Shown here piece after piece: positions 38,810-48,772 of a stretch of DNA of 64,000 bases. The notes under the pieces were generated by a model. The model saw only the letters and a list, made by a program, of their open reading frames with translations. It had not been told where the DNA came from and ran no database searches. The translations under genes were made by a program, and so were the position numbers. Source of the stretch: Pichia kudriavzevii (taxonomy: Eukaryota; Ascomycota; Pichiomycetes; Pichiales; Pichiaceae); contig NC_042508.1 of assembly GCF_003054445.1 (NCBI RefSeq), positions 1,922,001 through 1,986,000 of the forward strand. Direction: 5' to 3'. Each line of letters begins with the position of its first letter. Within the stretch, counting starts at the first letter, position 1.

Positions 38810-41437
38810 TTAGCTTTCAGTCAGAGTAGCAAGACTGACTACACTGGCATTAGATTTAGCCCTTTCCATGAGAACACGTTCATATTCAACCTGGTTTTGT
38901 TTCGAGATAGCAGCACTTTCACTGTTTATAACGTGGCCTCTATCGTCAAGTTCAACAGTACCTGCTGTGTCAAATAGTGAAACTTTACCCAATAATAAGC
39001 CTAATGTGTCCATAACCTGATTTGGGTCGGACAAATATGCTTTTGCAACAGTTACTTTATTTGCCGGTCCAACAGTAACTGGATAAAATCCATAGTTGTT
39101 AAACATATTTGTGGAAACCCCGTCTTTAGTCCATTCCGCCTCAATCTTATTCATTGCTCTGAACATATCTTCATCAGTCGTATCATCACCCAAGCAGAGT
39201 GCAAAATCAGGAAGCTGATCTCTGCTTTTCAAAGTTTGTTTAACGGGGTCGCTGCACTTGACTAGTCTATTGACTATTTCACCTTTATTGACAAACCTTG
39301 GTCTGACCTCGAGATTGGCTTTACCTGACATCACCTCGACGTCATAATCACTATTTTTGAGTTTCTCTATTAACTCTTCCTTACACTTTTCAGCTTGGAA
39401 TTGTCCTAAAGTTGGATCTGACTTACGGTAATGCCATGTGAGTGCAACTTTTTTCCTCTCGATGGATGAGCCTGGCGTCCTCTCGGTGTATTTAGTGAAA
39501 ATTGCATCAACTACTTGTTGCCACGACATATCAAAACTTTCGGCTAGGTTGATCCATTCTTTAGCCCTGGCTTTCTTCATGAAACAACCATGCTCGGCAC
39601 TTAGACCAATCTGTGGGTACTTGGAACCAATCCATTTTTCCAAAAACTTTTGATCACGGCCACTGATAATCCATACCTCATTTTTTGGATCCTGAACCAA
39701 TCCTTCGAATATTGCAAACAACCTCGCTGATGGGATGGCTGCATTAGGATCTCTAACGATAGGTGTTAAAGTACCATCATAGTCAAAGAGAAATAATCTA
39801 CGTTGAGACTCTTTGTAATTCTTCAACAACAAAGGCTTGTTCAAATAAGGTGTACCTTTACTTGATGATTGTGTGCCCATAAAGTTTAACAGATTTGATA
39901 TAACCTTACAAGTCCAATTCTGGTTAGAATTATGGATGACATCGTTGTAGAGCTTATTTTCAATTGATGTTTTTCTTTCGACGGATAATATCAGACTCTC
40001 GTTAATTGCATTCGCTACACCAACACCATCCCATGGATTGACTTGGATAGACTCTTGTAAAACAGCAGTGGTACCACTGAATTCCGATAGGATCAATGGT
40101 GAGCATTTCATCTTCTGGCACACGATGTATTCTAGTGCAGTTGTATTCATGCCATCTCTGACAGAAGTAATCAAGCACAAATCAGCAACTCTCAACAATG
40201 CCAAGTATTCATCCTTAGCGATCCTCATATTGTAGTGTAGAACTGGTGAATAATTCAAAGAGGAGTATTTTCTGTTAATATTGGATATAATTTCGTTAAC
40301 TTTTTTTTCTAATTTAGAGCTATGATAAAATGGAGTATAAGACACTTGAATCAAGACAACCTTGTCTCTCCATTCTGGGAAAATATCAAGAAATAATTCA
40401 AATGCTTGTAACTTTTGGACAACACCTCTCACAGAATCCAATCTATCTCTACCAATAATAATTTTTCTGTTTTGATTTAGTTCCTTTAGTTTCTGGACTT
40501 TCTGCTCTACTTGTGTAGTAAAAGCATCTCTTTCTAAATTTTTAATATCAATACCTAAGGGTAATGTTACGACATTAGTAGTCGACGAATGGACAGTAAC
40601 CGTGGTGGGGGTTGTCTCATAACCATTAACTCTTGAGCAGCAGCTGATAAAATGTCTTGCAAAAGAATAACTCTGAAAACCCAACTGGTTGGCTCCTAGC
40701 ATACCATCAATTAATATCTTTCTCTTTGAAAGACATCTGAAATATTCCGAAGATGGAAATGGAATATGCAAGAAATGGCAAATATAAACATCGTTTAATT
40801 CCATTCTTAGAATTTGAGGTAATAACAAAAGATAATAATCATGGATCCATATAATATCACCTGGCTTGGCAATAGCTTTAACTCTCGCCGCATATGCCTC
40901 GTTAAACTTCACGTAGTCATGCCACCATATGCTCTCTGCCTTACCATCATCTGGTTCTGTCATCATATAATGGAAAGCAGGCCAAATGACATTTTCAGCA
41001 TATTTTCTCCACTTGTCCTGATCTTTTCTCAATAACCAAACAGGATGGATGTTCTGGTTTTGGTTCTTATCACGGATCATGCTCGTGACTATGTCTTTAT
41101 CATTTTGGGATAAATAAAGCGGATCGCTATTGATTGTTTCTTGGTGTCTAGGCTGACCCAGTTGGTCAACTTCCATATTGATAGTAGTTGAACTCTTAAT
41201 TTCACCCGTCCAACCAACCAAATGCGTTTCCCATTCTGTCTCGTCATAAAGTGACTGATTGGACGCATATAGAGCTGAAGAACCACGCAAATGGGTTACT
41301 TTCCATTCGCCATTGACAGATTTATTTATCTCAACAGGCAATTGGGTCATACAATTGATGATACGACCACTTAGTTTCAAATCTTTGGGAAAATCCTTTG
41401 GATTGATCCACTGGTCCAGCGGTTTTCCTTGTGTCAT
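38810..41437 (-). CDS. TPS2: trehalose-6-phosphate phosphatase Tps2
   Basis: Tps2 removes phosphate from trehalose-6-phosphate, the second step of trehalose synthesis, inside the Tps1-Tps2-Tps3/Tsl1 complex. The 875-residue protein (S. cerevisiae 896) has a non-catalytic GT20 synthase-like domain at about 20-520 (HLVGWTGEI, IWIHDYYLLLLPQILR, HIPFPSSEYFRCL). A HAD phosphatase domain follows, with nucleophile D552 and D554 in FDYDGTLTP, then IISGRDQKFLEKW and LCLGDDTTDEDMF. These catalytic residues are intact. Upstream sequence has a GAAAATTC half heat-shock element and a single AGGGG. Confidence 0.95.
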   Translation of the reverse strand: MTQGKPLDQWINPKDFPKDLKLSGRIINCMTQLPVEINKSVNGEWKVTHLRGSSALYASNQSLYDETEWETHLVGWTGEIKSSTTINMEVDQLGQPRHQETINSDPLYLSQNDKDIVTSMIRDKNQNQNIHPVWLLRKDQDKWRKYAENVIWPAFHYMMTEPDDGKAESIWWHDYVKFNEAYAARVKAIAKPGDIIWIHDYYLLLLPQILRMELNDVYICHFLHIPFPSSEYFRCLSKRKILIDGMLGANQLGFQSYSFARHFISCCSRVNGYETTPTTVTVHSSTTNVVTLPLGIDIKNLERDAFTTQVEQKVQKLKELNQNRKIIIGRDRLDSVRGVVQKLQAFELFLDIFPEWRDKVVLIQVSYTPFYHSSKLEKKVNEIISNINRKYSSLNYSPVLHYNMRIAKDEYLALLRVADLCLITSVRDGMNTTALEYIVCQKMKCSPLILSEFSGTTAVLQESIQVNPWDGVGVANAINESLILSVERKTSIENKLYNDVIHNSNQNWTCKVISNLLNFMGTQSSSKGTPYLNKPLLLKNYKESQRRLFLFDYDGTLTPIVRDPNAAIPSARLFAIFEGLVQDPKNEVWIISGRDQKFLEKWIGSKYPQIGLSAEHGCFMKKARAKEWINLAESFDMSWQQVVDAIFTKYTERTPGSSIERKKVALTWHYRKSDPTLGQFQAEKCKEELIEKLKNSDYDVEVMSGKANLEVRPRFVNKGEIVNRLVKCSDPVKQTLKSRDQLPDFALCLGDDTTDEDMFRAMNKIEAEWTKDGVSTNMFNNYGFYPVTVGPANKVTVAKAYLSDPNQVMDTLGLLLGKVSLFDTAGTVELDDRGHVINSESAAISKQNQVEYERVLMERAKSNASVVSLATLTES

Positions 41438-42174
41438 GATCGTTGCTGGCTTGCTTCAAATCTAATAAAAGATTGTATTTTAATAGTCAAGAAAAATAAT
41501 ATATCCGGAGAAGAGAAAAAGAGAAGGGTTGTTATTTGTCGGTTATTTCCTTTACGGAATAATTGGGGATATAACTGGGGTTAATAACTAACTGGGAACT
41601 CCATCAGAACAACACATAACTCCCCCAACCTCCCAGCCCCGGTTCCTCCATACCCAGCCCTGGCCAAAAGCTCGCCCCACAGAATTCTGAGCGAATTCAA
41701 TGGAAAATTCCATGTGGTTCTCCATTTCCGTAAGAATAAGCTCCGAAAAACAAGAGATTCCGGAGCGGGGGCTCGACGTTTTACGGTACTGAAACACGAT
41801 ATTTCAGTTTACTATTGGAGGTTGTTTCTCTTAATTTCTTTTGGAAGCTGAGTTATTTTTTTTTCTTTTGTGTTTTAAAAACTACATAATTATACACAGG
41901 ATAACGGCCACCACAGATGGCCGCTCCGAAAAACAGCATGTCGCATGTAGAATTTGTAGCATGCAGGAAAAACTTTAGCAAATGTTTAGAAAGAAAGGGG
42001 GAAATGGAATGAGAAGGAAAAAAAAAGATAGAATGAATGAATATTAAAAGAATGAAAAAGTAGTAATTAGATTAGAAGTTAGTAAGTAAAATTAGTAGAC
42101 TGCTATCACAGTCCATGGTCCGTCATTGGTCTATGTGAAGTTTTGCGGTACAAACTGGTACTTTCGGATCTAAA
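41438..42174. other. intergenic region TPS2 / HMG-CoA reductase
   Basis: About 740 bases. It holds the TPS2 promoter: a two-unit GAA-nn-TTC at 41703-41710 within a 14-nt inverted repeat (ATGGAA-AA-TTCCAT), and an AGGGG (STRE core) at 41996-42000. A hairpin CGGCCA-loop-TGGCCG lies at 41905-41923. The part 41.58-41.80 kb is noticeably C-rich. No gene seen. Confidence 0.5.
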
Positions 42175-45100
42175 TCACGACCGAATACAAATCTTAGAAC
42201 CTTCCTTCAAGCGTTCTACATCAGCAGAGTTGAGACTAACACCAGCGGATGGTACAGCTTCGAGTGGCGCAGGTGCCTTTCTGTTATGTTGCATGTGTGA
42301 TTGAACTAAATGGCCAGCAGCCAAAGCAGAACATAATGATAATTCAGATGCTAACACTGCAGATGCAATTACCTTTGCCAATTGTCTTGCATTTGCACCT
42401 GGTTCTGTTGGGTGGGGTCCTCTAATACCTAATAATTCTAGCATTGCTCCCTGTGGCTCTAATACTGTACCACCACCAATGGTGCCCACTTCAATGGATG
42501 GCATTGAAACAGAAATTCTTAAATCACCATTTGGCAGTTTTTTCATCAAAGTCATACAATTAGAAGATTCAACATTTTGTGCTGGATCTTGACCAGTGGC
42601 AATATAGATGGCCGTCAACAAGTTTGCAGCATGTGCATTGAATCCGCCAATTGCGCCAGCTAATGCAGAACCAACCAAATTCTTGGAGACGTTTAATTCA
42701 ACTAATGCATCAACGTTAGATTTTAAAACTTTTTCAACAATATCAGATGGAATATCTGCAGACGCAACAATACTCTTACCACGTCCTTCAATCCAGTTGA
42801 TGGCTGCTGCCTTTTTATCGATACAGTAATTACCTGACAAAGAGATAACGTTCATATCATCAAAACCAAATTCCTCCGCCATACATTTTAGAGAATGTTC
42901 AACACCTTTAGAGATCATGTTCATACCCATTGCATCACCTGTAGTAGTCTTGAATCTGATATATAATGAATCCCCTGCAATAGCTGTCTTGATATGTTGT
43001 AATCTCGCAAATCTGGAAGTAGAATTGAAGGCAGCCTTCATTTTCTTTTGACCTTCCTCTGAGTCTAACCAAACTTTGGCCTTACCAGCCCTCTTCAAGT
43101 TTGGAAATTGAACACATGGACCTCTGGTCATACCATCTGCAGTTAAAACAGTTTCAACACCGCCACCTGCATTGATTGCCTTACAACCTCTCATTGCTGA
43201 AGCAACTAAACAACCTTCAGTTGTCGCAACGGGAATATGGAATGGTTTCCCATCAATCACAAGTGGACCTGCAACACCAACAGGAATTGGAACATAACCA
43301 ATAACGTTTTCGCAACAAGCACCGAAAACTCTGTCGTAGTCATAATCTTTAAATGGTAGTCTATCACTTAGTAAAACAGGTGCGTTTGCAAATTTGGCAA
43401 TAGATTGTCTTCGAACAACGACAGCACGCATTTTGTTACCTAGTTGTTTCTCTAACGCATATAATGGTAATTTTCCAGCAATGACTAACTCTAGCACCTC
43501 TGAGTTGTTACAATCTTTAACGTTACCTGCTTTTAATATTTCGGTTAATTCTTCCAAAGGCCTTACGGTGTCATCTGATGAGGAGAGGGTATTCTCACTC
43601 AAAGAGTCATCATCGGCAGTACTATTCTCATCGACAATCTGGCCTTCTTTGATATTGTCCGCATTAACGTCTGCAACAAGCGGTTTTTGGATATTGTTCT
43701 CTGCCCTCTTTTTGGTTTTCTTCTTGGTCTTCTTTGAAGATTTTGAGGTGGTAGTTGAAGCATTAACTATGTCATTGCCAACAGATGAATTAGGCTTTGA
43801 TGAGTTCAATTGATTGATAATAGAAACAGGAGATCTGATGTGGAATCTAGTGGCATTCAAAAGGTAGATGTTTATAGAAACTGAAATACCGGCAATCATA
43901 AACAAAAACTTCGAGATCAATGGGTCTGAAATAGCTGTCGTTAGAGTGGTGAAAATCAAAACAACATAGTATTCTAGTTCAGTGAGAGCTGTTGCTTGGC
44001 TATAAACCTTAATTGGTAACACAGTTAACAATAATCCATTATTTGGAATTTGAGTGATTGTATTTTTAACGGCAGCAATTAAAAGATGAGAATCTCTGTT
44101 GGCAATTGGTTCAAAATCAGCAGAATCGTCGTATAACCAAGATGTACCCAAAGCAAATAAATGAAGACCAAGGAAACCGAATACTGTGAAAATTTTGAAA
44201 CCTAAGATACGACGGTTATTCTTCAAGACTGTTTGAGAAATATCAATCGACACTTCCGCAACATTATTTGCAACATTTGAGCTAATACCATCTTCTTCTA
44301 GAATTTCTTTTAGTTCAATCTCGCGATGGACCTTGAATATTTGTGCTTTCAATGATAAGATAGATGCAAAGAACGTAAATGTAAAGAATAAATCCACAGC
44401 TAATATGATCGAAGCCAAAATACAGAAATTTTTCAAACCTGGCAAATTTTGAACCAAAAGAGAACAAATAACAAACGAAGCTGAAATAATCAATTGATCT
44501 CTAATTAATGGGATTGCTGTTCTTGATCTTACGACATCAGAAATGATATCAGCAACATCCTTATGTGGATCTGAATTGAGAGCCTTTACAACTGGAGCAG
44601 TAAATGCCAGTTTATGTTTGAAGCCGATTGTTGAAACCAAGAAAGGCAATCCTTCCGTCAGGGAGACTAGCGATACCTTGATTTTAAGGATTTCGGTAGT
44701 TAAAGCCAAGGCAAAAATAAATGCGAAACAAGAAGATAAAATAGAACCAAAAGCCAACCAAAAATTAGAGCCAATTTTTCTCATACCGTAGAACAACTGA
44801 ATAAAAGTAAACCACATTGCCACATAGGCGCAGAGTACCATGACAATATCGAGAGGTTCAGCGCCAACAATTGCGTGCTGTAGCTTCACAATAATAGATT
44901 TACAGTATTCGTAGTATTTGCCTAGTTTGTTGTTTGATGATCTAAGTTTGAAAACCTGGCCTTGTTCATTTTTGAGTACTTCTGGTAAATTTCCAACAGC
45001 TGTATCTGTTAGAACATACCCATCAACATCCGAAGTTTCAAGGTCTTCGATCAGATTTGGAAACTCGGGAAATGAATCTGTAAATCCTTTAAATTTCAAA

Positions 45101-45363
45101 GGATTAAGATAAACGTGTTCAGCATTAGAGTATTTATCCAAATCAGAGGTTGATTTGAGTAATTCCCAATTGCTTGAAGACGGTGGACAGTAGAAGTTGA
45201 CCTCTTGTGAATCTGTTGCTGGAAGGTCATTAGTGATATACTGTTCAAATATCCCCAAATATGCAACAGCTGCAAACAAAACTGTTGAAATGATTATATG
45301 AATTGGTTTGTTAGCACAAACTCTAGCTAGAGATGCTGGAATATCTGAAAAAAGATATGTCAT
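42175..45363 (-). CDS. HMG1: HMG-CoA reductase
   Basis: It makes mevalonate from HMG-CoA, the controlling step of sterol synthesis, in the ER membrane. The 1062-residue length resembles S. cerevisiae Hmg1/Hmg2 (about 1050). The N-terminal half has several membrane spans with a sterol-sensing region around 195-400. A Lys-rich linker follows near residue 549 (KKTKKKTKKR), then a Ser/Asp-rich stretch. The catalytic domain starts with AGKLPLYALEKQLG near 628. The four catalytic residues are present: E716 (TTEGCLVAS), K850 (CIDKKAAAINW), D926 (GQDPAQN) and H1023 (LVQSHMQHN). One gene here corresponds to both S. cerevisiae paralogues. Confidence 0.96.
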   Translation of the reverse strand: MTYLFSDIPASLARVCANKPIHIIISTVLFAAVAYLGIFEQYITNDLPATDSQEVNFYCPPSSSNWELLKSTSDLDKYSNAEHVYLNPLKFKGFTDSFPEFPNLIEDLETSDVDGYVLTDTAVGNLPEVLKNEQGQVFKLRSSNNKLGKYYEYCKSIIVKLQHAIVGAEPLDIVMVLCAYVAMWFTFIQLFYGMRKIGSNFWLAFGSILSSCFAFIFALALTTEILKIKVSLVSLTEGLPFLVSTIGFKHKLAFTAPVVKALNSDPHKDVADIISDVVRSRTAIPLIRDQLIISASFVICSLLVQNLPGLKNFCILASIILAVDLFFTFTFFASILSLKAQIFKVHREIELKEILEEDGISSNVANNVAEVSIDISQTVLKNNRRILGFKIFTVFGFLGLHLFALGTSWLYDDSADFEPIANRDSHLLIAAVKNTITQIPNNGLLLTVLPIKVYSQATALTELEYYVVLIFTTLTTAISDPLISKFLFMIAGISVSINIYLLNATRFHIRSPVSIINQLNSSKPNSSVGNDIVNASTTTSKSSKKTKKKTKKRAENNIQKPLVADVNADNIKEGQIVDENSTADDDSLSENTLSSSDDTVRPLEELTEILKAGNVKDCNNSEVLELVIAGKLPLYALEKQLGNKMRAVVVRRQSIAKFANAPVLLSDRLPFKDYDYDRVFGACCENVIGYVPIPVGVAGPLVIDGKPFHIPVATTEGCLVASAMRGCKAINAGGGVETVLTADGMTRGPCVQFPNLKRAGKAKVWLDSEEGQKKMKAAFNSTSRFARLQHIKTAIAGDSLYIRFKTTTGDAMGMNMISKGVEHSLKCMAEEFGFDDMNVISLSGNYCIDKKAAAINWIEGRGKSIVASADIPSDIVEKVLKSNVDALVELNVSKNLVGSALAGAIGGFNAHAANLLTAIYIATGQDPAQNVESSNCMTLMKKLPNGDLRISVSMPSIEVGTIGGGTVLEPQGAMLELLGIRGPHPTEPGANARQLAKVIASAVLASELSLCSALAAGHLVQSHMQHNRKAPAPLEAVPSAGVSLNSADVERLKEGSKICIRS

Positions 45364-46744
45364 TGGAGAGGCTTGTCTCTATATGACGATAAAGCTCGAC
45401 AACAAGGAAGAAGGATTGCGCTTGATGTTAAAAACAGTTAGAAAATAGAAGATGGTTGTGTTGAAGTGTTCCAACTGAGTTAAGCTGAGCTGAGCTTATG
45501 TCATGGAAACTGAGCGGATTGCTACTGAAAAAAAAACAGGCAACGCGAAAAAAAAAAAAGAAAAAAAAATATTCTACTAAACGAGCCAAACGAAGTTTTT
45601 TTTCCGTACGTCAAATAGTAAAGAAGGTGCACTGATGACAAACATTGTGTGGGGATACACGTAGAATTATGAAACTTATTCATAGTACAGAGGTTGTCAA
45701 CTAAGCCAAAGAATGAAGTTTGGGTATTGTCGTGATAGTTTTTATGGTTAGAGTGTAGAACAAAATCATCATGTATAATAATAAAAAAGGTGACTGAACT
45801 AGGGTTTTTCAAAGAGTTTTCCTAGGTGGGATGGGTAGAGTTCGACAATAGTAAGCCCTATAAAGGAATTCTGTGTTCCCTAGTAATATAGCTGGAAAGC
45901 TTCCTTGTGGCAGATACCCCCTTGATCTGTTAACTGTTTACCTTTAGAATAGTCTGTATCGAACTAGGAAAAATGCCCTGAAAATCCTACCGGTAGTGTG
46001 AGTGCTGGAATAAATGAATTTGACCTTTTTTTAAGATACTTTATGTTACATTTTTTTTTTTCAAAAATATTTTTTGTTTATCTACATATTCAGCAAAAGT
46101 TAACTTAAAAAGAGTGGCTGTCTTGGCTTAAACCAAAGCCAATCAATAACTGGTTGATGGGTCCCAAAGGCACAACTTTCTACTTGTTATGAAAATTTTG
46201 AAAGCCATATAGGGGGTCCTGTATTCAACCTTTACAATTGTGTTTATCACGACATTATGTTTGTTGTGCGAGGGGAAAATAGTTCAGCTTTTCTTGTTTC
46301 TCAAGATCAAAATCTCAAGATGGAATCACTTGTCTCCGAGAATTATGAGTTCTACCACTATGTCTTTTTAAAACTGGTATAGCAGCTGTTCTCAAATATG
46401 CGTCTACAACCAGAGAGAAAGGGGATTCCAGACAAACATCGTAGGTACAGTAAGTTTGGTCATGAATAGAAGTATATATATATATGTCTATATGTCGCTT
46501 TGTTAGAAGTTATTTACGTCGACAGTATGTGAAGGGGATTGAAGGGAAAAATACACCAGCAGTAAATCCGGAACCTTAAAATATTGTCGCGTCGATGGAC
46601 GCAACTTGTCGTTTTTAGTTTAATGGCAATAATTAAATTCATGAATTTGCCTCCTCGCGTTGGTTGATATAAGACTAGTAGTATCAACCACTTCACTGCA
46701 TTCCAAAATCCAGTTTTAGCTGGATCCCAGACAAATATACAGCC
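45364..46744. other. 1.4 kb divergent intergenic region HMG1 / Asterix-like gene
   Basis: Upstream of HMG1 and of the small gene at 46745. It contains long A and T runs, a CTACCGGTAG palindrome (45987-45996), a hairpin with 7-bp arms TTGGCTT/AAGCCAA (46123-46142) overlapping a CCAAT box (46139-46143), and a short TA repeat near 46475. No supported gene; a 96-codon minus-strand frame near 45.5-45.8 kb lacks an ATG start. Confidence 0.5.
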
Positions 46745-47122
46745 ATGGGTAAGGAAGTCATCAGAAAGGAAAACGTCAAAAAGTACATTCACACACCAAT
46801 AAAACCAAAGAACGTGGCCACCAACTTTGTTGCTCAAAACATGCCATTGGCTGCAATGTTTTTAAGAAATAAGGCGATTGCTTGGGCATGTCTATTCTTC
46901 ACTATTCAATCATACCTTACTGAGCCTTTAATCAAGGATACTTCTGACGATTCTCAACCTGCTGGATTTAGGTTCTTATTTGCATTGATTGCCTTGGGTA
47001 CTTCATATTTGGATCTTATTTTCCCACAATCAACACCAGCAGCTCTTGGTGCAGCCATTGCGAATAATGCGGCCACCACTGCAGTAGTAGAGGCCGTTGA
47101 AACTGCAGCTACTTCTAAATGA
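46745..47122 (+). CDS. small ER membrane protein, Asterix (UPF0139) family-like
   Basis: A 125-residue protein. After a basic N-terminus come NMPLAAMFLRNKAIAWACLFF (about 32-52) and FRFLFALIALGTSYLDLIFP (75-94), hydrophobic segments whose spacing and wording match fungal Asterix proteins. Animal Asterix forms the PAT complex with CCDC47, chaperoning multi-pass proteins at the ER. An Ala-rich tail follows, unusual for the family. It ends 54 bp from the convergent TFB4 stop. The family call rests on recalled pattern, not alignment. Confidence 0.55.
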   Translation: MGKEVIRKENVKKYIHTPIKPKNVATNFVAQNMPLAAMFLRNKAIAWACLFFTIQSYLTEPLIKDTSDDSQPAGFRFLFALIALGTSYLDLIFPQSTPAALGAAIANNAATTAVVEAVETAATSK

Positions 47123-47176
47123 ATATAGTTTGGAATTCGCATCTTTATACTCTCTCTTTTTGTACTTTTATAGATA

Positions 47177-48292
47177 TCAAGCTTGCTTCTTCTTCTTTTT
47201 CACCTCCAAGGGTAGAACTTTTGGCTTACGTTTCAATTTGGTGATTAATTTATGATCAAATTTAGAGTGGCAGGTCGGACACATCTCATCGTTGGGAACC
47301 ATACTGATAATGCAGAGACAGACCGAGCAAACGTACCCTATATCGACCACTTGGTTAGTCACAAAACAAGAAGCACGAAAATCAATTGTAGTATTTGTAG
47401 GCAAAACTATAAGTGGACGCAACATTGGTTCGATAAATAGGGCATTACTCAGATACTGTATTAATCCGGATGGGTGTTTGATATCAATATAGACCCCGTT
47501 TGTTGCATCACTTGTTTGTTGCAAAAAGATTGAACTTTGTCCCAACTTACATACATCAATGGAGACCTTCATCTTCTGTGCCGCAAAAATAGTGTTCATC
47601 ATCGAGACATAGGGTAACGTATTATCTCCACTGACACTTATGACCATAATTCTTGCCTTCATATTCAACGTATCTTCTTCTGTTTGTAACTTATTTATTG
47701 CCGTTAACGCTGTAGATATGGCACCTATCATAGTTCCTTTGATAAAATCTTTGTCTTTACTTATTATCTCCTTGAGACGGTCCGGCTCGATTTCAAATAG
47801 CTCTTGTAGAATCTCTAATATTCTAGCGTCTATAACTTTAAATTGTCCATACAAACCCAAACTTTTGAGCAGCCTCTGTTTGTTTTCTCTAAGTCCTTTC
47901 AGTTTTTCATTATCATTATCACCGTCATTGCCATCACCATTCTGTAAGTATGTACGTTGTCTTTTAGCTTCAACCTGATCTAGTCTCTCTTTTTTTATTT
48001 CATCAACTTCAGGATAAACTAGCTTTGCCCCATGGTGGAAACTGTTGGCAATATAAACGCTTACACGATTTCCACTATTCAAAGCCAAATGTGAGTTTAG
48101 CATTACCAACATCGCAGATGTGACATCTCTAAAACTAATATTTTCATTGTTTGCTGTGTATGATTTCCATTCAAGAGGATGTAAATCCAAAATGACCGTT
48201 AGCAAGGACGGTGTTTCATCAATAACCTTGTGGATATTCTGCGCTGTTGTGGAATTGGTCTCCGTAAAAGCCCGATCCGAAATGGCATCCAT
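47177..48292 (-). CDS. TFB4: TFIIH core subunit Tfb4 (p34)
   Basis: Tfb4 pairs with Ssl1 in the TFIIH core for transcription initiation and nucleotide excision repair. The 371-residue protein (S. cerevisiae 338) has a von Willebrand A-like domain at about 30-290 (LLTVILDLHPLEWKSY, RIMVISVSGDNTLPYVSMMN, GVYIDIKHPSGLIQYLSNAL). A C-terminal C4 zinc finger reads CSVCLCIISM-x-CPTCHSKF, followed by a Lys-rich end. The extra length is a charged Asn/Asp insert near residue 125. Confidence 0.93.
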   Translation of the reverse strand: MDAISDRAFTETNSTTAQNIHKVIDETPSLLTVILDLHPLEWKSYTANNENISFRDVTSAMLVMLNSHLALNSGNRVSVYIANSFHHGAKLVYPEVDEIKKERLDQVEAKRQRTYLQNGDGNDGDNDNEKLKGLRENKQRLLKSLGLYGQFKVIDARILEILQELFEIEPDRLKEIISKDKDFIKGTMIGAISTALTAINKLQTEEDTLNMKARIMVISVSGDNTLPYVSMMNTIFAAQKMKVSIDVCKLGQSSIFLQQTSDATNGVYIDIKHPSGLIQYLSNALFIEPMLRPLIVLPTNTTIDFRASCFVTNQVVDIGYVCSVCLCIISMVPNDEMCPTCHSKFDHKLITKLKRKPKVLPLEVKKKKKQA

Positions 48293-48772
48293 TCTTCTTG
48301 TATCTGTATCACTATTCCTCCTTTTACTGTGAACTGGATATATGCTTGGAGTTATCCCTTTATTTTCGTATGTTTGTCAACCCAAGTAGTGGAAGGGCGG
48401 ATGTGAAAAACTCCAATGGGAAGGGAACTTTTGCAGTAGTCCGCCCTAAGGAATTTTCATCAACAAGTATATCTATGTGACAAAATAGAAAACTTGCACG
48501 CAAGGATACTATTCTGGAGCCTCCAAAAATTTACAAATTTCTTTACCAACTTTCTTGTCCGTGCTACCTAAAGCTGAAGAATGCTTAAAAAAAAAAAAAG
48601 AAAAGTTTCACATGAAAAAGTGCTTTTTCTGGAAGGTTCCAGTTTTTTTTTTTAATCAGAAGAAGTTCCTTATTTAAGATCAATTTCACAGTTATCTTGT
48701 TGTGGAGATACAAACTTATTGTTTCTGATTTCGATAAAAGTAACGAAAGCTAGCAACAAAGTCACTAATAAT
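48293..48772. other. divergent promoter region TFB4 / FES1
   Basis: 480 bases with a heat-shock element at 48627-48639 on the FES1 side and A13/T11-type runs. The FES1 frame is open upstream to a TTG at 48719 but the ATG at 48773 fits the family. Confidence 0.6.
48627..48639. promoter_or_regulatory. heat-shock element upstream of FES1
   Basis: TTCTGGAAGGTTC gives TTC-nn-GAA-nn-TTC, a perfect three-unit Hsf1 site ending 134 bp before the FES1 start. FES1 is a recognised Hsf1 target in S. cerevisiae, so function is likely. Confidence 0.7.

Noticed and set aside
45632-45797. TGATGA and CTGA boxes, possible C/D snoRNA
   Set aside because: The boxes are about 160 nt apart with no terminal stem; not credible as a snoRNA.
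45522-45812. 96-codon minus-strand frame upstream of HMG1
   Set aside because: Starts at TTG and runs through A/T homopolymers; no protein-like conservation visible.
48369-48374. GTATGT upstream of FES1, possible 5' splice site
   Set aside because: The FES1 start MEKLLQW matches the family directly, so no upstream exon is needed.
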